A stretch of 64,000 nt of DNA from Apostichopus parvimensis (GCA_000934455.1 KN885316.1:25760-89759), one strand, 5' to 3'. Positions 13,084-25,182 are shown, numbered from the stretch's first letter. Numbers and translations are program-made. The notes: generated from the sequence alone by a model not told the origin.

Positions 13084-13178
13084 ATAGGCATACACATTAA
13101 TTTCCTTTTAAACACTAATAGCATTGCCATACTTTTTTAATGATTCAAAATTTCAAACAAATTTCTTTACAGCTGAGC
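13084..13178 (+). repeat. ~92-bp segment repeated at 15407-15498
   Basis: The sequence right of the gap, from ATAGGCATACACA to CAGCTGAGC, matches 15407-15498 except for a 3-base difference (CACATTAATTT versus CACAATTT). At 13178/13179 it joins abruptly to the copy of the left contig end. Confidence 0.8.
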
Positions 13179-13246
13179 GAGAGAGATATAAAAGGGAAAA
13201 AGGAAAAAAAAAGAATGTTACAGGCTCAGAAAGGAACCCCTGATGT

Positions 13247-14148
13247 CGGTGATCGTATAGAGAGAGAATTGCCCGCCGGATTTAAGGATAAATCTTTAAT
13301 GCAAGTAAATTGACAAACAGGCACCACGGTAACAAAAAAATTGATCTATCTATGAAATCAAAATGACACTGTTAAGGAGGAGTGCGGCTATTTAGTGGCT
13401 GAACCTAGAGTTATTTTTCCAAAATAAAGCTACAAATAAAACATCTGAACCAGTGTTGCACAACAACAGGGGAGGATAAGAGTAAGGGGAACTTCCTTAC
13501 TCACCATCAATCTACCCATCACTCCCCCCCTTCCCCTCCCCACCCTCCAAAAATTGACCCACACACTATATTCGTGCCATTCAAACACAACAATAAGATG
13601 GCATAACGTATAGGTCGAAATGTGTGTATAAATTGTCATGTATAGGTAGGTATAAGCCTCTTATTTTTATTCTTTCTCTCCATTAACACCTTTAATTTTC
13701 TCAACCACCCCCCCTCCCTCACCCCATCTCCCTCTGCATCACAAAGTGATGAGTTAGCTGTAAAAATGCCAGCTCCTGAATTTACATTTACATATGTCCT
13801 TTCTTACAGTATATCAGCAATCAAGATTCTTTGCTATAGATGCAAAAATTGTTCCAAACATAAATATATCTCAAAGATATATCTTAATACTTCACCGTTC
13901 CCCCCCCCCCCCTCTTCCCTTAGAGTATAATAAAAGTCTTCTGGCAACACTGCTAAACAGTTTGGGCATCCTTCCTTTTCTATTTGAGTCAAGGGGGGGG
14001 ATTTTTTTTAATAGCTGCACATTTTGATATCGATATGACCCTGAAACCGCGTCTCAATGATTGGCTTGAAAATAGTAATTATCGAATAAATGCGCCAACA
14101 AAAAATAAAAAATAAAAAAACAAGAAAATATGAAATGGTAGAAAGAGA
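13247..14148. other. Non-coding stretch
   Basis: C-rich tracts lie at about 13520-13555, 13705-13735 and 13901-13912, and a G run at about 13993-14000. Frames of 69 and 77 codons run through these tracts and are treated as chance. Confidence 0.5.
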
Positions 14149-14194
14149 CGAATCCCCTTTTGGGGAACAAATAGATCCTCCCCAAGGGGATTCG
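14149..14194. other. Near-perfect hairpin, 16-18 bp arms
   Basis: The left arm at 14149-14166 (CGAATCCCCTTTTGGGGA) pairs with the right arm at 14179-14194 (TCCCCAAGGGGATTCG), differing only by two extra T in the left arm. The loop is 12 bases. Each arm is itself partly self-complementary (CCCC...GGGG). It is not part of any repeat seen in this window. Confidence 0.6.
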
Positions 14195-14242
14195 AAAAAA
14201 GACGGAAAAAAAACCGGCCATCGCTTATTTATATCATTTCAG

Positions 14243-14269
14243 CGAAGATGAGCAAAAGACGAAAGAAAC
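14243..14269 (+). CDS. Candidate 27-nt micro-exon (hypothetical)
   Basis: A 27-base segment lies between a good 3' splice site (TTTATATCATTTCAG) and a consensus 5' splice site (GTGAGTAAG). One frame reads EDEQKTKE with one base over at the start and two at the end, so the length keeps frame. Charged micro-exons of this size occur in animal genes. There is no flanking exon I can link to it, and a match of this kind can arise by chance in 64 kb. Confidence 0.22.
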
Positions 14270-15406
14270 GTGAGTAAGATCGATAGGACTTGATTTGCAT
14301 AAACTAAAGATGTAGATGGTTGTATTATACATTGCCCGAGGTGTAATCTGAAGAGCATTCCACAGGACCGGGGGGTGGGGGGTGGAGGGGTACTTTGGGT
14401 ATTCGACAAAGGCCTGGTGGGGGTTCATAAATGATACGCATATTAAATATGATGACATAACCAAAAATGAAAAGAAAGGCAATATTTAGCTGTGTGAATA
14501 ACATCCCCTAATTTCCTCAGTCAGCAGTCAATTATTGCAGATTAGGATACACACCCACTGCGTATTTATCCCAACCATGGATTCGATTCCTATGACCGTC
14601 AATCATTGTCGTGCAGTTGGAATATTACAGGTTTCTAGATCACGGAATGATGCTAAAACAAAAGAGTGGCAATTTTTAACTGCGAATTTCCAACAGTAAA
14701 ACATGCTTTTATAGGATACAATTGGCAGAGAAGTGAGAGGGAAAGTAATGCAGTTAGTGTTTTAAGAGTAGCGGATGCCTGGGGGGAGCAATTAATCCAG
14801 AAGAATATTATTCCAAACTCTTTCTGATCAATAATGGTGATATGCACCAATGGTGTTGCTGTTTGGAAGAGGTTAATTGTGGGGATATGGAAGTTAGCAG
14901 AAGGATGTGGTGGCAGGGGGGGAGAGACCAAGGTGAGGGAGAGAGACCAGGGGGAGAGAGCAAGTGGGGGGGGCAGAGGGACCAAGCAGGGGAGAGGGTA
15001 GGAAGATGACAGAGTACTCAGAGTGCCATTTATACATTGGTGACAAAAAGTGCAACCTAGTCTTGTGTTACTTCTTCATATTGAAAGTTGCTCAAGAGCA
15101 CAAAGATTTCGGTAGCTGTACTACATGATTGGTTGGCACGACGACTACAGACTGGCGGCGATAATAGTCTGCAGGGAGATCTATATGCCAGACTGTTTAT
15201 GATATTAAAGGCAATAATAAAATGTTTTACCTAATCAGTTCATAGCTGCTACACAATGGTATCATGTATTTTCAACTCAGAGCTTAACATCTTTCCTTCA
15301 AGACATACAGTAGATGACAATCCTTCTTCCTACGGTCAATTAACTCTATCATCCAGATACCGCGAAAATAAAAAAAAATTGTTATAGATTCTGCTATAGT
15401 GGAATC
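14270..15406. other. Non-coding stretch
   Basis: A G-rich patch lies at 14370-14392 and a purine-rich GGGGGAGAGAGACC-like imperfect repeat at about 14915-15000. A 110-codon minus-strand frame (14653-14985) is made largely of this pyrimidine strand (Pro/Leu/Ser-rich) and is rejected as a gene. Confidence 0.5.
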
Positions 15407-15599
15407 ATAGGCATACACAATTTCCTTTTAAACACTAATAGCATTGCCATACTTTTTTAATGATTCAAAATTTCAAACAAATTTCTTTACAGCTGAGCTG
15501 GCCAAGTTCAGTAAGCCTTTTGATAAAAATATTGTGATGAAAACTATATATTCTTTATAAACATTTTTTCCATTTCCCACCATATTTCAATCAAGTATA

Positions 15600-16145
15600 A
15601 CTTGGGCACCATTTCGACCCAAATTACATAAATATTCATTGAGCTGCTTAATGCCAGCTGATGACTCTATAACAAATTTCGAAACAGTGATTCTTTTATG
15701 CAAATTAGGTCATAGATGTCCCAGCAAATCTGTTTTGAAATAGAGTGTTGGAATAAGCATAAATAGACATCGATGTTCTGAACATTTTGCCAGTGGAAAT
15801 TAGCATTTAAGACTGATGCGAGAGGTTAAAAGTTTGGAGGAGAACGGTAAAGCGAGGGAGCACTTTGGGATATATACCAACGGAACAGACCAATCATAAA
15901 CTTTTGCGTGGTGGCTTAATCATGCGCTTTGCAAGATATATACCACCAATAGCTGGCTGATTTAATGCCTAATTGTACAGCTTTGCATTAAATCAGAATA
16001 TCTTGCAGCCTAGGTGAAAGCGACTCTTGCACGCAATTTGATTAATAATTTCCATGTTTAAATTTTTTTCTCAGAGTAGATCATGCAACATGCAGTATTA
16101 ATGATACGATGCTTTGTTTGTTAACCTTCCCGGGCTTCATTTCAG
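15600..16145. promoter_or_regulatory. Possible enhancer-like block (weak)
   Basis: The stretch has high complexity compared with its surroundings and clusters recognisable sites. It holds a perfect POU octamer, ATGCAAAT, at 15698-15705, a CCAATCA at about 15890, and several TAAT homeodomain cores around 16040-16105. Such sites are common by chance in AT-rich DNA, so only conservation or chromatin data could support function. Confidence 0.15.
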
Positions 16146-19100
16146 TGAGGGCACGTTTCTGCCATAATCGTTGTCCGAATGAAGTTATAACACTGGCTGT
16201 TTACTACGACCATCAACATGGATTGTTTATCGTGACGCAGATTCCCGGTTCTTGAGGGTTTGAAGTTTTTTTGAACGTCATAAACTACAGAAAATACTGC
16301 AGTACGATGAAATTATTGCCAGAGAGTGTGTCCTTTTCTTCTTCTTTCTCTTTGCTTTGTGCATATAAAGAGTTTAAACATCACCTTTGACAGGTATACG
16401 GTTATAAATTTGGACCGTACATTGCATATCTAAGTCCAGAAATTTTCAACATTTTATTAGTTTTCAAATGTCGTCAATACATGATGTTGCAATTAATTCA
16501 GAAACAGAACTGTACGGAATCTTTACAAGGTTTTGTTCCGGACCGACTCATCTATGAAATTATCGCATTTTCTTTGATTAATTTCACGGATAATTAACTA
16601 TATGCATATTCATAGGATATATTAACTTGCATTTTGTAATATTAGTGGAGCTGACATAGAGGAGAGATTTTTGTTCTTAAAGTTCAATTTTCAATCTTGA
16701 TATTAAGAGGGCTTATTTTTAGCGATTAATTGTTCTCACACAACCAACTTTTGGGGGAAATTTCTGGATCTGTAGTGAGGGGCGACGACAGAAGGGTAAA
16801 AGTTGGAGGCCAGGGTAGAATACAAGTTCTTCGAACAGTTGACAACAACCACCAAGAAAAATGGGGGTGGGGGGGGGGAAGTCTATGATCAAATCTGTAT
16901 AAATGACAATCAACGGTAAGTAACCAATTATGACTAATTTTTGCAATGCATCATTATGTGCAGCTACTGAAACTATGGTATTGATAACAGAAGTTAATTT
17001 TAACAGAAGCAAAAGTCGGGACAAAACCCTATCACATACCAGGGACCTGTAATAAAAGTTGTTCTCCAGTTAAATCAAAATTCGATGGCCGGTAGGAAAG
17101 GATAAAAAGCTGCAGGTATGAAGCATCCCGGTTTAAAGCGATTCATAAACATACCAGACTGGTGTTTATTTTTAAAAGACCCGGTTGTTATGGTCATTAA
17201 AACTTTCACTAAAGTGGACCCATTTCTGAATGATCATCACCCGATGATCATCAGCGTCATCGTCGGCTGTGTGTATCGGTTCTCACCATCCGGGAGGGAC
17301 TGTTTTTAAGCTTCAGTTATAGGATATATGACGGTATGCAAAACAAGCCAAAGGGGGAAAAGTTAGTGGGTTGTGAAAAACCGTTGACATCCATAACTGA
17401 CATGATGATACAAAGCTTTCAATCATTTTGAAGGCTTGGAATAGCACTATATATTACAAAAAAATATATATACAGTTTAGTTCTATGGAAAGCCAATTGG
17501 GACTATGAACGCCAAGTAAGTCTCAGTACCTTTGGTGTTAATATTAAAAGGGGCCATAAAACCAACCATTTGTCTTTGTTGTATAAAAAAGAGAGCTTAG
17601 TGGAGAACAAGCTCTCCTTTTACAGCTGAGAGAAAAATCTGCTTTTGGGAGATAGCCTAGTTTAAAAGTCATTTCGGCGATCTGTAAATCTGTGATGTCT
17701 TAGAGCCACTAGAATCTTATGTTCTGTTCGTTCTTCTTTTCACATGATTGCAACAGTAGAATGTTATTTGTATTGACACTGAAACCAATCCAGTCATTAG
17801 CTCATGCTAGGAACTTCAAAACTACACCCCCTGCTTAAAGACTCGACTAATTTTAAGCGTATAGTATAAGAGGATAATGCATATGTATATATGACGGAAG
17901 TATGTGCATGTTATAAATTCAGCAATTGTAAAATTTGGATCAACAGATATGTCATTTTGGAGAAATATCAAACTCTATAGGATTGGTAAAAATTGTCGAA
18001 CAACCTCAGCGATTCAACTATATTCAGCTATATAATATTTTAGAAGTATTTATTTACACAAGATCATTCAATGAAGTTAAATCAATCATTTTTATCATTT
18101 TTTACTTTTATTGCTGTTATTATTACTTTTAGGTTTTCTTCAGTTTGGTAATTTTATATTCCAGGTTCTTTTGTATACAGTGCTCTTGAGCATGTTTTAT
18201 TTCATGATAACAGCACTTTAATATATGGCATTTATTATTATCAATTACGTCGTAACTAAATAAGAGTATGAGAAGCAGTTCCAGAACACTGACATAAAAT
18301 TATCTTCATCTAAGGAATGTTTATTAAACAGGAACATTTCCATCACATTTTTCTGTTCTTACCGATTCTTAGACCTTCAAACCCCCGAGCTTCTCTGATT
18401 TATAGATCAATTAATAGACAGCAAATAGAATGTTGTCAGGTAATTTATTATGACATACATGCCAATAATATTATAAATTATAAATTATACATTCCTCTAT
18501 AATTTTGCATCATTTAAACATAAAGCGTTACCATCGAAAGTGACTACTGTATATGCATCAAATTATGATCAAAGTTTGGCAAATCACAGTTGTCTGTTTA
18601 TTTTTCAGTGAAGATGATCGACTGTGATGGAGAGAGCAGACTCTAGCAAATAATCAAAAGTCACATTCTTTTTCTCCTAATTTTGTTTGTACAATATCTT
18701 TTATTTTTATGATTTTTTTAAAATATATAATTTTTTTTTTTTTTTGGATGACTTTTGAAATTCAACAGCTGAACCTTAAAAAAAGAATTTTCAAACGATT
18801 AAAAATGCAAGACAAGCTATGATAGAAGACAGAGTGACATGAGAGGCGCACTGGTTCTTCGGAGAGTCACTCGGGGATTGACGAAGAGACTGACAGACTC
18901 CACAAGACTTGGCAATTTGATCTGATTTGATTTCTTTCCTTTTATCTTCTCATTTCTCCGTTCTTATATATTTTTTTTCTAAAGTTCAAAGCGATTATTT
19001 TCATTGCCATGTTGTACTTGGTATCTCATGATTTTTGCCATATAGTCTTTAATGTTGTTGTGTTCTATATCAGGTGGTGATTACATATTTTTGATATTCT

Positions 19101-19239
19101 GATATTTGCTCCTAAGAATTCACTGGTCTGTCAGACAAATTCACTTTTGATTTGCTCTCTCCACTGGTCTGCAATTAATAATTATTGCAAGAAAAGAAAA
19201 AGGGGCAGTTTCTTGATTGAAAGTAACACCTTACCAAAA
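16146..19239. other. Non-coding stretch
   Basis: A 36-codon open segment ending in TGA (16146-16255) follows a fair 3' splice site (CTTCATTTCAG), but no polyadenylation signal or upstream exon is tied to it. A G-rich tract lies at 16862-16879. A perfect 8-bp hairpin (GAGAGCTT/AAGCTCTC) lies at 17591-17616. A T run lies at about 18730-18745. Nothing else is supported. Confidence 0.45.
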
Positions 19240-19700
19240 AGCCCATCAGGCTTTTTGACTCTTTGCCAAATGTTATACAAAAACACTTAATGCAAACTGC
19301 ATTGCAAGATTTTTCAAAAACTTAGACCTCCAAATGAACTATGACCTCTAGAGAAAACAATAAGTGTTCTTGTACGCGATATAAAGGTGGACATAACTAC
19401 CAGCCAGTGAAGTTCACCCAGGGTTTTAACCTTTCCAGATAATATTATCTGTATAAGCATTTCAGGATTTGATTTACACTGATCTCAAATGACCTCTTGA
19501 CCTCCAAAAATTTCAATAGAGTTCCTTTACCTACCGATGCAAATCTATATACCAAGTATGAAGTTCACCAAAGCTTTAATTTTTTTTTTATTCAAGGTAG
19601 TTCTTGTACTCGACACAGTGCATCTATATACAAAATATGAAGTTAATCCACCATGCACCTTTAAAGTCATCTCCTTTACAAGCTGTTATAGGCATCGCAT
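19240..19700 (+). repeat. Degenerate repeats with TGACCTC...GAAGTT landmarks
   Basis: Two to three diverged units share TGACCTC, GTTCTTGTACKCGA, a CATCTATATAC-type block and ATGAAGTTNA, at about 19345-19430, 19490-19575 and 19595-19660. A 183-codon frame starts at 19537 inside these units and runs into the M1 copy at 20044, so it is not taken as a gene. Confidence 0.4.
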
Positions 19701-20043
19701 CACACACACACACAGGTCATCACCATCACAAAGATGTATCGAAAATGGATCTCCTAGAAAGTTTCCCAAACAAATAAATCTGTATGTGACCGAGAGGCTG
19801 AGATTTTCGGCAAACTTCGCAGATGACATTTTAATAGCTTTCCTCGATCACGAACCTCAAACAAATGACGGGTTCTTATTAAGCTGTGGAGTGAGGATGG
19901 GCAGTTCCATGGGATGGGGAATGCGGGCAAGGGATATTTGGGAAAGATATTTCAGGCAGAAATTCAGGCAAGATATTTCAGCGACCCAAAATTTGAGGGA
20001 GGGCCGAGGGATGCTGAGTCTTAGGACAATGACGACTGTTCAT

Positions 20044-20399
20044 TTAAAGGCATTGAAGACTCGCCCCAAACCGCGTGCGGCCATCTGAAAAAGTTAACTT
20101 TCTGTTGCTTGCAAGTGACGTTTGTTCGTGTCGCTATAAAATGCAGACAGTGGTTAAACTTGATACCTTAAGTGTTATCTTTAGCTGGACCTGAGATGTC
20201 CATCGCTGTATCGTGTGTTCATTGACCGCAGGTGTATGTACTGACTGAACACTAGTGTCTAATTAGTGATGGTAGCAAGCTGTGTGTGTATTTTCTGGGA
20301 TCGATGGTGGTGATTAACACTTCTGTTACACCTCATTCGAAACTAGGTCAAATTACCGGCATTAGACGTTTCTTTTTGCGCGAGTCTTCACACCCTTTC
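20044..20399 (-). mobile_element. M1 MITE, copy 3 (reverse orientation)
   Basis: Starts with TTAAAGGCATTGAAGACTCGC and ends with GCGAGTCTTCACACCCTTT, the reverse of copy 1. The left TTAA is intact and the right one is decayed (CTTTCATA). Differences from copy 1 are mainly substitutions plus a short loss before the ACTGACTG block. Confidence 0.82.
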
Positions 20400-21539
20400 A
20401 TACGTGCACGGTCGAAAGGAACCACTCCATAATGTGATCCACGATGCACCTTGGCAAATATTTGGCCCCAGATTCTTAGAAGGAAGTAATAACCACCACG
20501 AGACTAGATATATTCAAACTTGACGCCCTGAGGAATGCCAGATGAAAGTAATTGATCCATCAATCGGGAGGAAACTCCTAAAGTTGAAAGAAGGTGACCC
20601 TCATCCGAATACTTGCAGGAAATATTGCATCATACATCAAGGAGTATTCCAACCCCCAACTTATCATCCTCCTCCATCACCATGGATACTGCACATTGCC
20701 CATCATGGCTTCCATCTTTTAAAACTACTTCATCTCTGAGATTGATAGAGACACAAAGTTTACAAACACACACAGAAAGGCGAAAACAAAAACGAGATTT
20801 TTTTTTCTTTCCTTTTTCCCTCCCTGGCTTCTGATCGAGACATATAATTCAAAACTCGATTCCTCAAACGTTCCTTGACATTTATCGTTGCTCATTCCCA
20901 ATCTCAAATTCCAGCCATTTGTATTCAATTTAAACAATGTTAAAGTTCTATCTTCTGTAGATAAATCGAGACTCCTTCAGCCAGTTTTAACTGGAGATTT
21001 GCCTGGCATGAGCTTTATACTGCTGCAGTCAGAATGATTTACAGTCTTGATGCATTACACAGTCTGCTAGCTTCAAACTGCTTCACACACTGAAATGAAA
21101 TTTCAACACAGATCTGCCAGATTGTCCATGAACTGCTTTGTTAGGATTGGATTGACTATCAATATATATTGGGAGGGGGGGACTGAAAGCTACGATGATA
21201 AGATAACACTGACAAAAGTCAGTTCATCAGATGCAACATAAACCTCAATAGGAATATGCAAAAAGACTTTTTAAAAATAACAGGTTTTACATTGCATGTT
21301 AAAAATTACAAGAATATGTTTTGGATGCATTTTTACAATGTATTAAACGATAGGATTTAATTAAGATCAACAGTTTAAAGCTCAATTAATACATCGTCAA
21401 TATATAGTCTAATAGAACTAGTATTCCAGAGATAAGCATATTTCAAACTTTGAATTCCCTGCGAAAAACCTCAAAATGGCCATGGAAATTAACATTACAC
21501 TCAAAATGTTTTCATCGTTTAAATGTGCAGTTTTGGATT
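20400..21539. other. Non-coding stretch
   Basis: Frames of 65-73 codons at 20542-20937 overlap on both strands and cross a T-rich tract, so neither is favoured. A G run lies at 21174-21181. No repeat family is recognised. Confidence 0.45.
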
Positions 21540-21656
21540 ATATATTATATATTACATATAAATATGTTATATATATTACATATATATATATATCTTATAT
21601 GTATATATTAGATATATATTAGATACATATATATATATATATATATGTAGACCCCC
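21540..21656. repeat. AT-rich TATA/TACATA simple repeat
   Basis: About 115 bases of TA, TATT and TACATA units ending in an uninterrupted TA run (about 21629-21647). Confidence 0.85.
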
Positions 21657-21706
21657 TACAGTTAGATTCAGAGGTAGCATACAACAGCTACCCAGCTTGT
21701 TCCGTC

Positions 21707-22014
21707 CAGGCGCGTAGCGAGGAATTTGCCAAGGGAAGGGCGAACCTGTAGGCAAACTATTAGAGCCGTAGATTCGGCACTGGAAACTATCTAAGCGTAG
21801 CGCCACCATGAGTTGGCGTGAAGAATACAAGAAAATTTTGCCCGAAAATGCCTCCAGATCGCTGGAAATGGCACTTCCCAGGCCTTGTAAGTTGCATCTA
21901 AGCATTTTCTATTTTGAAATTACTAGCGATATCATAAAAACATATAAATGCAAACAAAATTTGCTCAAGGGGGGCGGTCGTCCCCATCACCCCCCCCCCT
22001 TCGCTACGCGCCTG
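21707..22014 (+). mobile_element. hAT-type MITE, copy C
   Basis: A 308-bp element with perfect 14-bp terminal inverted repeats (CAGGCGCGTAGCGA and its complement) and an 8-bp target duplication with one mismatch (GTTCCGTC at 21699-21706, GTTCTGTC at 22015-22022). Its interior is collinear with the elements at 42029 and 57713. Shared features are AACTATCT/CACTATCT, GCCACCA..GTTGGCGTG, GATCGCTGGAAATG and CCAGGCCTT. It also has the same subterminal G-tract/C-tract fold near the right end. The 8-bp duplication and CAG terminus fit the hAT superfamily. No transposase is present. Confidence 0.85.
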
Positions 22015-22022
22015 GTTCTGTC

Positions 22023-22854
22023 AGAGTTGACATTAACCCAACGCATCATCCAGTTTAAGAGTGTTGATTCTGACATTCCAAGTGGAAACGAAAACAAAAT
22101 GGCACCGCAGTTTCCAACCAGTGATATTCCAAACTTTCAGGAGAATAAACCTGCATACACACCTGCATGTACGCAGTGCCTCATCGTTTCATGCCGTTTA
22201 TGCGTGAATTCGTATTTTATAAGAGAATGGATATTTCAAAGCGCACTAATGAAAACAATTTATAATCTTAATGACACTATGGCGGCTCGTTTCCGGGGAA
22301 ATCATTCACTCATGCATACACTTCAAGATTGAGATATAAGTGTGCTCAGATACCCCAGGGAAAAATATCAGCCAACCCATCTTGGAAATATAATAAAACG
22401 AGAGAAATCTCAAGGAAAATGATAGATATGAGCCAGCGTATCTTCTGGGACCCGGTAAAAGGGGAATTTTTCATAACGTCGACAGAAGAAGCATGCATGG
22501 TGTTTTCTACGTTGTTGCATCTAATTAAAAATGTGAACAACTTTTCGGGCTAATTTTTACAATTTTATTGGAAAACACTTTCAGAAAAAAGGAAAGGGGA
22601 AAAATTTGACAAAGGAAGAAATTTCAGTAAAACTTACGATCAAATATATGCTATAGCAAGTAATTGTACAATACTTGTTTTTTTTTTAATTTGCTTTAAA
22701 TATGTTAGATAGGAGAATTGATTCATAATTCTCAATTCCCTTCCAATGGATATATCTTCCTGAGAGGTCTTTAAGCATGTGGACTAAACAGTTGGCAACA
22801 ATTTATCATCAAGCAGCTTATAACTAACTGATCGACTTTGTGTGCATGGATGCT
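22023..22854. other. Non-coding stretch
   Basis: A 174-codon frame starting in the hAT MITE runs to 22332, followed by a 74-codon frame in another phase (22329-22553). No domain is recognised, and the frame begins inside a transposon, so I do not call a gene. Confidence 0.4.
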
Positions 22855-23224
22855 AAAAGGGTGTGAAGACTCGCCCCAAACAGCGTGCCGCCATCTTTAA
22901 AAAGTTAACTTTCTGTTGCTTGCAAGTGAAGTTTTTCTCTTCTCGCTACAAAATGCAGACAGTAATGAAACGTGATACCTTGTTATCTTTAGCTGGACCT
23001 GAGATGTCCACCGCTGTAACGTTTGTACACTGCGCTGTGGGTATTGACCGCAGCTGTATGTACTGACTGTACCCTAGTGTTTAATTACCGACGGTAGCAA
23101 GCTGTGTGGGCATTTTCTGGGATCGATGGTGGTGTCTAACACTTCTGTTACACCTCATTCGAAACACTAGGTCAGATTACCGGCATTAGACATTTCTTTT
23201 TGCGCGAGTCTTCACACCCATTAA
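22855..23224 (-). mobile_element. M1 MITE, copy 4 (reverse orientation)
   Basis: The reverse of copy 1, as judged from the interior. Here both outer ends carry the GGGTGTGAAG form, so the left end differs from the GGCATTGAAG seen in copies 3 and 5. The right flank has TTAA (23221-23224) and the left is CTAAAA. This end swap could reflect gene conversion between the two ends. Confidence 0.82.
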
Positions 23225-24094
23225 TGGTCTGGGTGAGGGTGCAACCTATGAGACAGAGAGATTTTTTCCCCTGGCCACCCCACCATATATTCTGAAGGAA
23301 TATCCCCCTCCCACCTTTCGCCCCCACCTTTTCCCCTTACCTCCCCCCTCTTTCTTCTAGAGTCAACTGTATATTAAAGAAACTGTAAAGATTTTCTGAC
23401 CTCGAACAAGAGCATTGATTCTGACTGACGACGGTCGGCCGATACTTCCATATCTAATGGTCTTATTTTCGTTATGATGTTTAGACAGAGCATACATAGA
23501 AGCTAGCTCGTAGTCCAAATGCACTCTACGCTTGATTCTAATCTCCCGAGCACAGAGCCCTCTCTGAAATTAACTTCTAGCAATAACTAATTCTCCTGAA
23601 AATATCTTTCGCCGGAAATAATTGGTGAAAATAATTGGTTTTAAACAACTGTCAACGTTGTTTGACAAGCACTCGACTAGCTTTACTATAAATAATCTTC
23701 CCTTCTGCAGTTTGGACAAAATTCAACTTGGCTTCTGCAAGTCGACTGGAGCTCGGGATGTTGGCAGATGGTGGAGTTGGGGCAAGGGGAGGGGGAAGGA
23801 GGTAGCGGATATAAATGGGGTGGGGGTTTATGCATGGGTGGGGATTAACACTCCTGTGGAGTGTGAGACTTTCACTTTAGTTGTAACTATGTTGTAAGTT
23901 ATACTACAGCATCAAGGTACTGATTCACGATAAAAATATAATGACGTTTAAAACATAAAAAGATAAACAATTATGGGCTAATATCAGGTACAGGATTGTT
24001 AAATTCTACACAGCGACTATTCTAGGTGTTCAAAGTGAATTCTAAGAAGGTTAGTCACTATTTTGTAACTAATACTATAAATCAACGTACTAGT
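23225..24094. other. Non-coding stretch
   Basis: A C-rich tract lies at about 23275-23350 and a G-rich patch at about 23770-23850. A 91-codon frame at 23622-23897 passes through the G-rich patch and has no recognisable domain. Confidence 0.45.
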
Positions 24095-24403
24095 GGTAAT
24101 AATAATAATAATCAGCAGTTATTTTTACGACGCTTAAGCAACCACAAATGTGGGAGGAACCCGCAAGGGCTTATGGATTACAACTTTAATACACGTCGGG
24201 TGGCTTCCAATTCAACATTTTAACTCAAATTTGCAATCTTTCTAATTTAGAAAGTCATTTCAGATGGGAAAACCATATATTGCTCTTGGATGTATAACCC
24301 ACCTTACAATGACCCAGCCAGGAATCGAACCCAGAACCTCCCGATTGCTAAGCCTCATTGCTTCAAATGCCATTGCCTCTATCCACTAGGCCACGAACTA
24401 AAG
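24095..24403 (-). mobile_element. tRNA-derived SINE (S2) with ATT tail
   Basis: Read on the minus strand, a tRNA-like head (24310-24403) holds an A box, TGGCCTAGTGG, at 24383-24393 and a B box, GGTTCGATTCC, at 24321-24331. The two are spaced slightly wider than in a tRNA. A ~200-bp body follows and ends in an ATT simple tail (about 24095-24113). It differs from S1 in head, body and tail, so it is a separate family. No second copy is seen here, so the extent of the body is inferred from the tail. Confidence 0.65.
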
Positions 24404-24689
24404 TTTGTTGATGTATTAAACCATTATGTGTCATCTTAAACAAGGCTTTAGATAAAGGTTGTAAAGCTATCTATGTATGTGGCACCCGTGCAACTGTTAA
24501 TTAATTTAAGTCATTTGATGATATTAATATTACAATATTACTCATCTATAATGAATTAAACTTGGCTAATTAGTCCATCAACTTTTAAATGAAATATCTA
24601 CACATTAAAACATTAGCGTAAAATATACACGGAAGAGAGGTCAACTTGTATCCTGCATTTAAGTTAGCTGGTTGAAATGAATTTGGCGT
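24404..24689. other. Non-coding stretch
   Basis: AT-rich with no supported feature. Confidence 0.5.
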
Positions 24690-25182
24690 ATCTACGGTGT
24701 ACTCTATTTCCCCCCGTCTCTGCCTCCCTCTATGACGCTGAGATGCGCAGACATATCAACGAGCTGTATCTTCTAGTATAACAAGCCATCCATAAACACC
24801 GTCCATCAACAATCATTACTCTATGTGGCCGGGCATGTGGTCAAAAAATAATTCCCACCTTCCAGTAAGTCCCCTACCCCCCCCCCGGTGAGCTAATTTG
24901 CCTACTTCGCAACCTAGTTCTCTGGGGTGCCATCTCCGAGGATTTCAATTACCTGATAAACGGGAGCAATACCTGGCTTAATTCTTCTGGGAGGACGCAG
25001 GGAGCTCCTTCCTCCCGGTCGCTCAAGCAGAAGTGCTCTTAAATTCGGTCTGACGTTGATGGTTTAATCCGACATCATATAAAGTAGCGGTAATTGGAAG
25101 CTTTTTTAATATCAGCTGCAGGACGTGACATCCTGGAAACAAAGCGACGTTGCCCCGAGAACGCATCCCAATTAAATTGAGC
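24690..25182. promoter_or_regulatory. Complex, GC-richer block beside gap (possible conserved element)
   Basis: It is less AT-rich and free of homopolymers (apart from one C run at 24879-24887). Homeodomain-like words (TAATCCG, GGTAATTGG, CAATTAAATTGA) lie in its last 150 bases before the N gap. No long frame is open. It could be a conserved non-coding element or a non-coding exon; this is an impression only. Confidence 0.15.

Noticed and set aside
12640-13140. Frames of 126-151 codons on both strands
   Set aside because: Open only because they consist mostly of N.
14653-14985. 110-codon minus-strand frame
   Set aside because: Mostly the pyrimidine strand of a purine-rich repeat tract.
16146-16255. 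Possible terminal exon after CTTCATTTCAG, 35 codons then TGA
   Set aside because: No upstream partner and no clear polyadenylation signal; this length is common by chance.
19537-20088. 183-codon open frame on the plus strand, the longest without N
   Set aside because: It starts in diverged repeat units, ends inside an M1 MITE and shows no recognisable domain.
21808-22332. 174-codon open frame on the plus strand
   Set aside because: Its first ~70 codons are hAT MITE copy C; no domain is visible.
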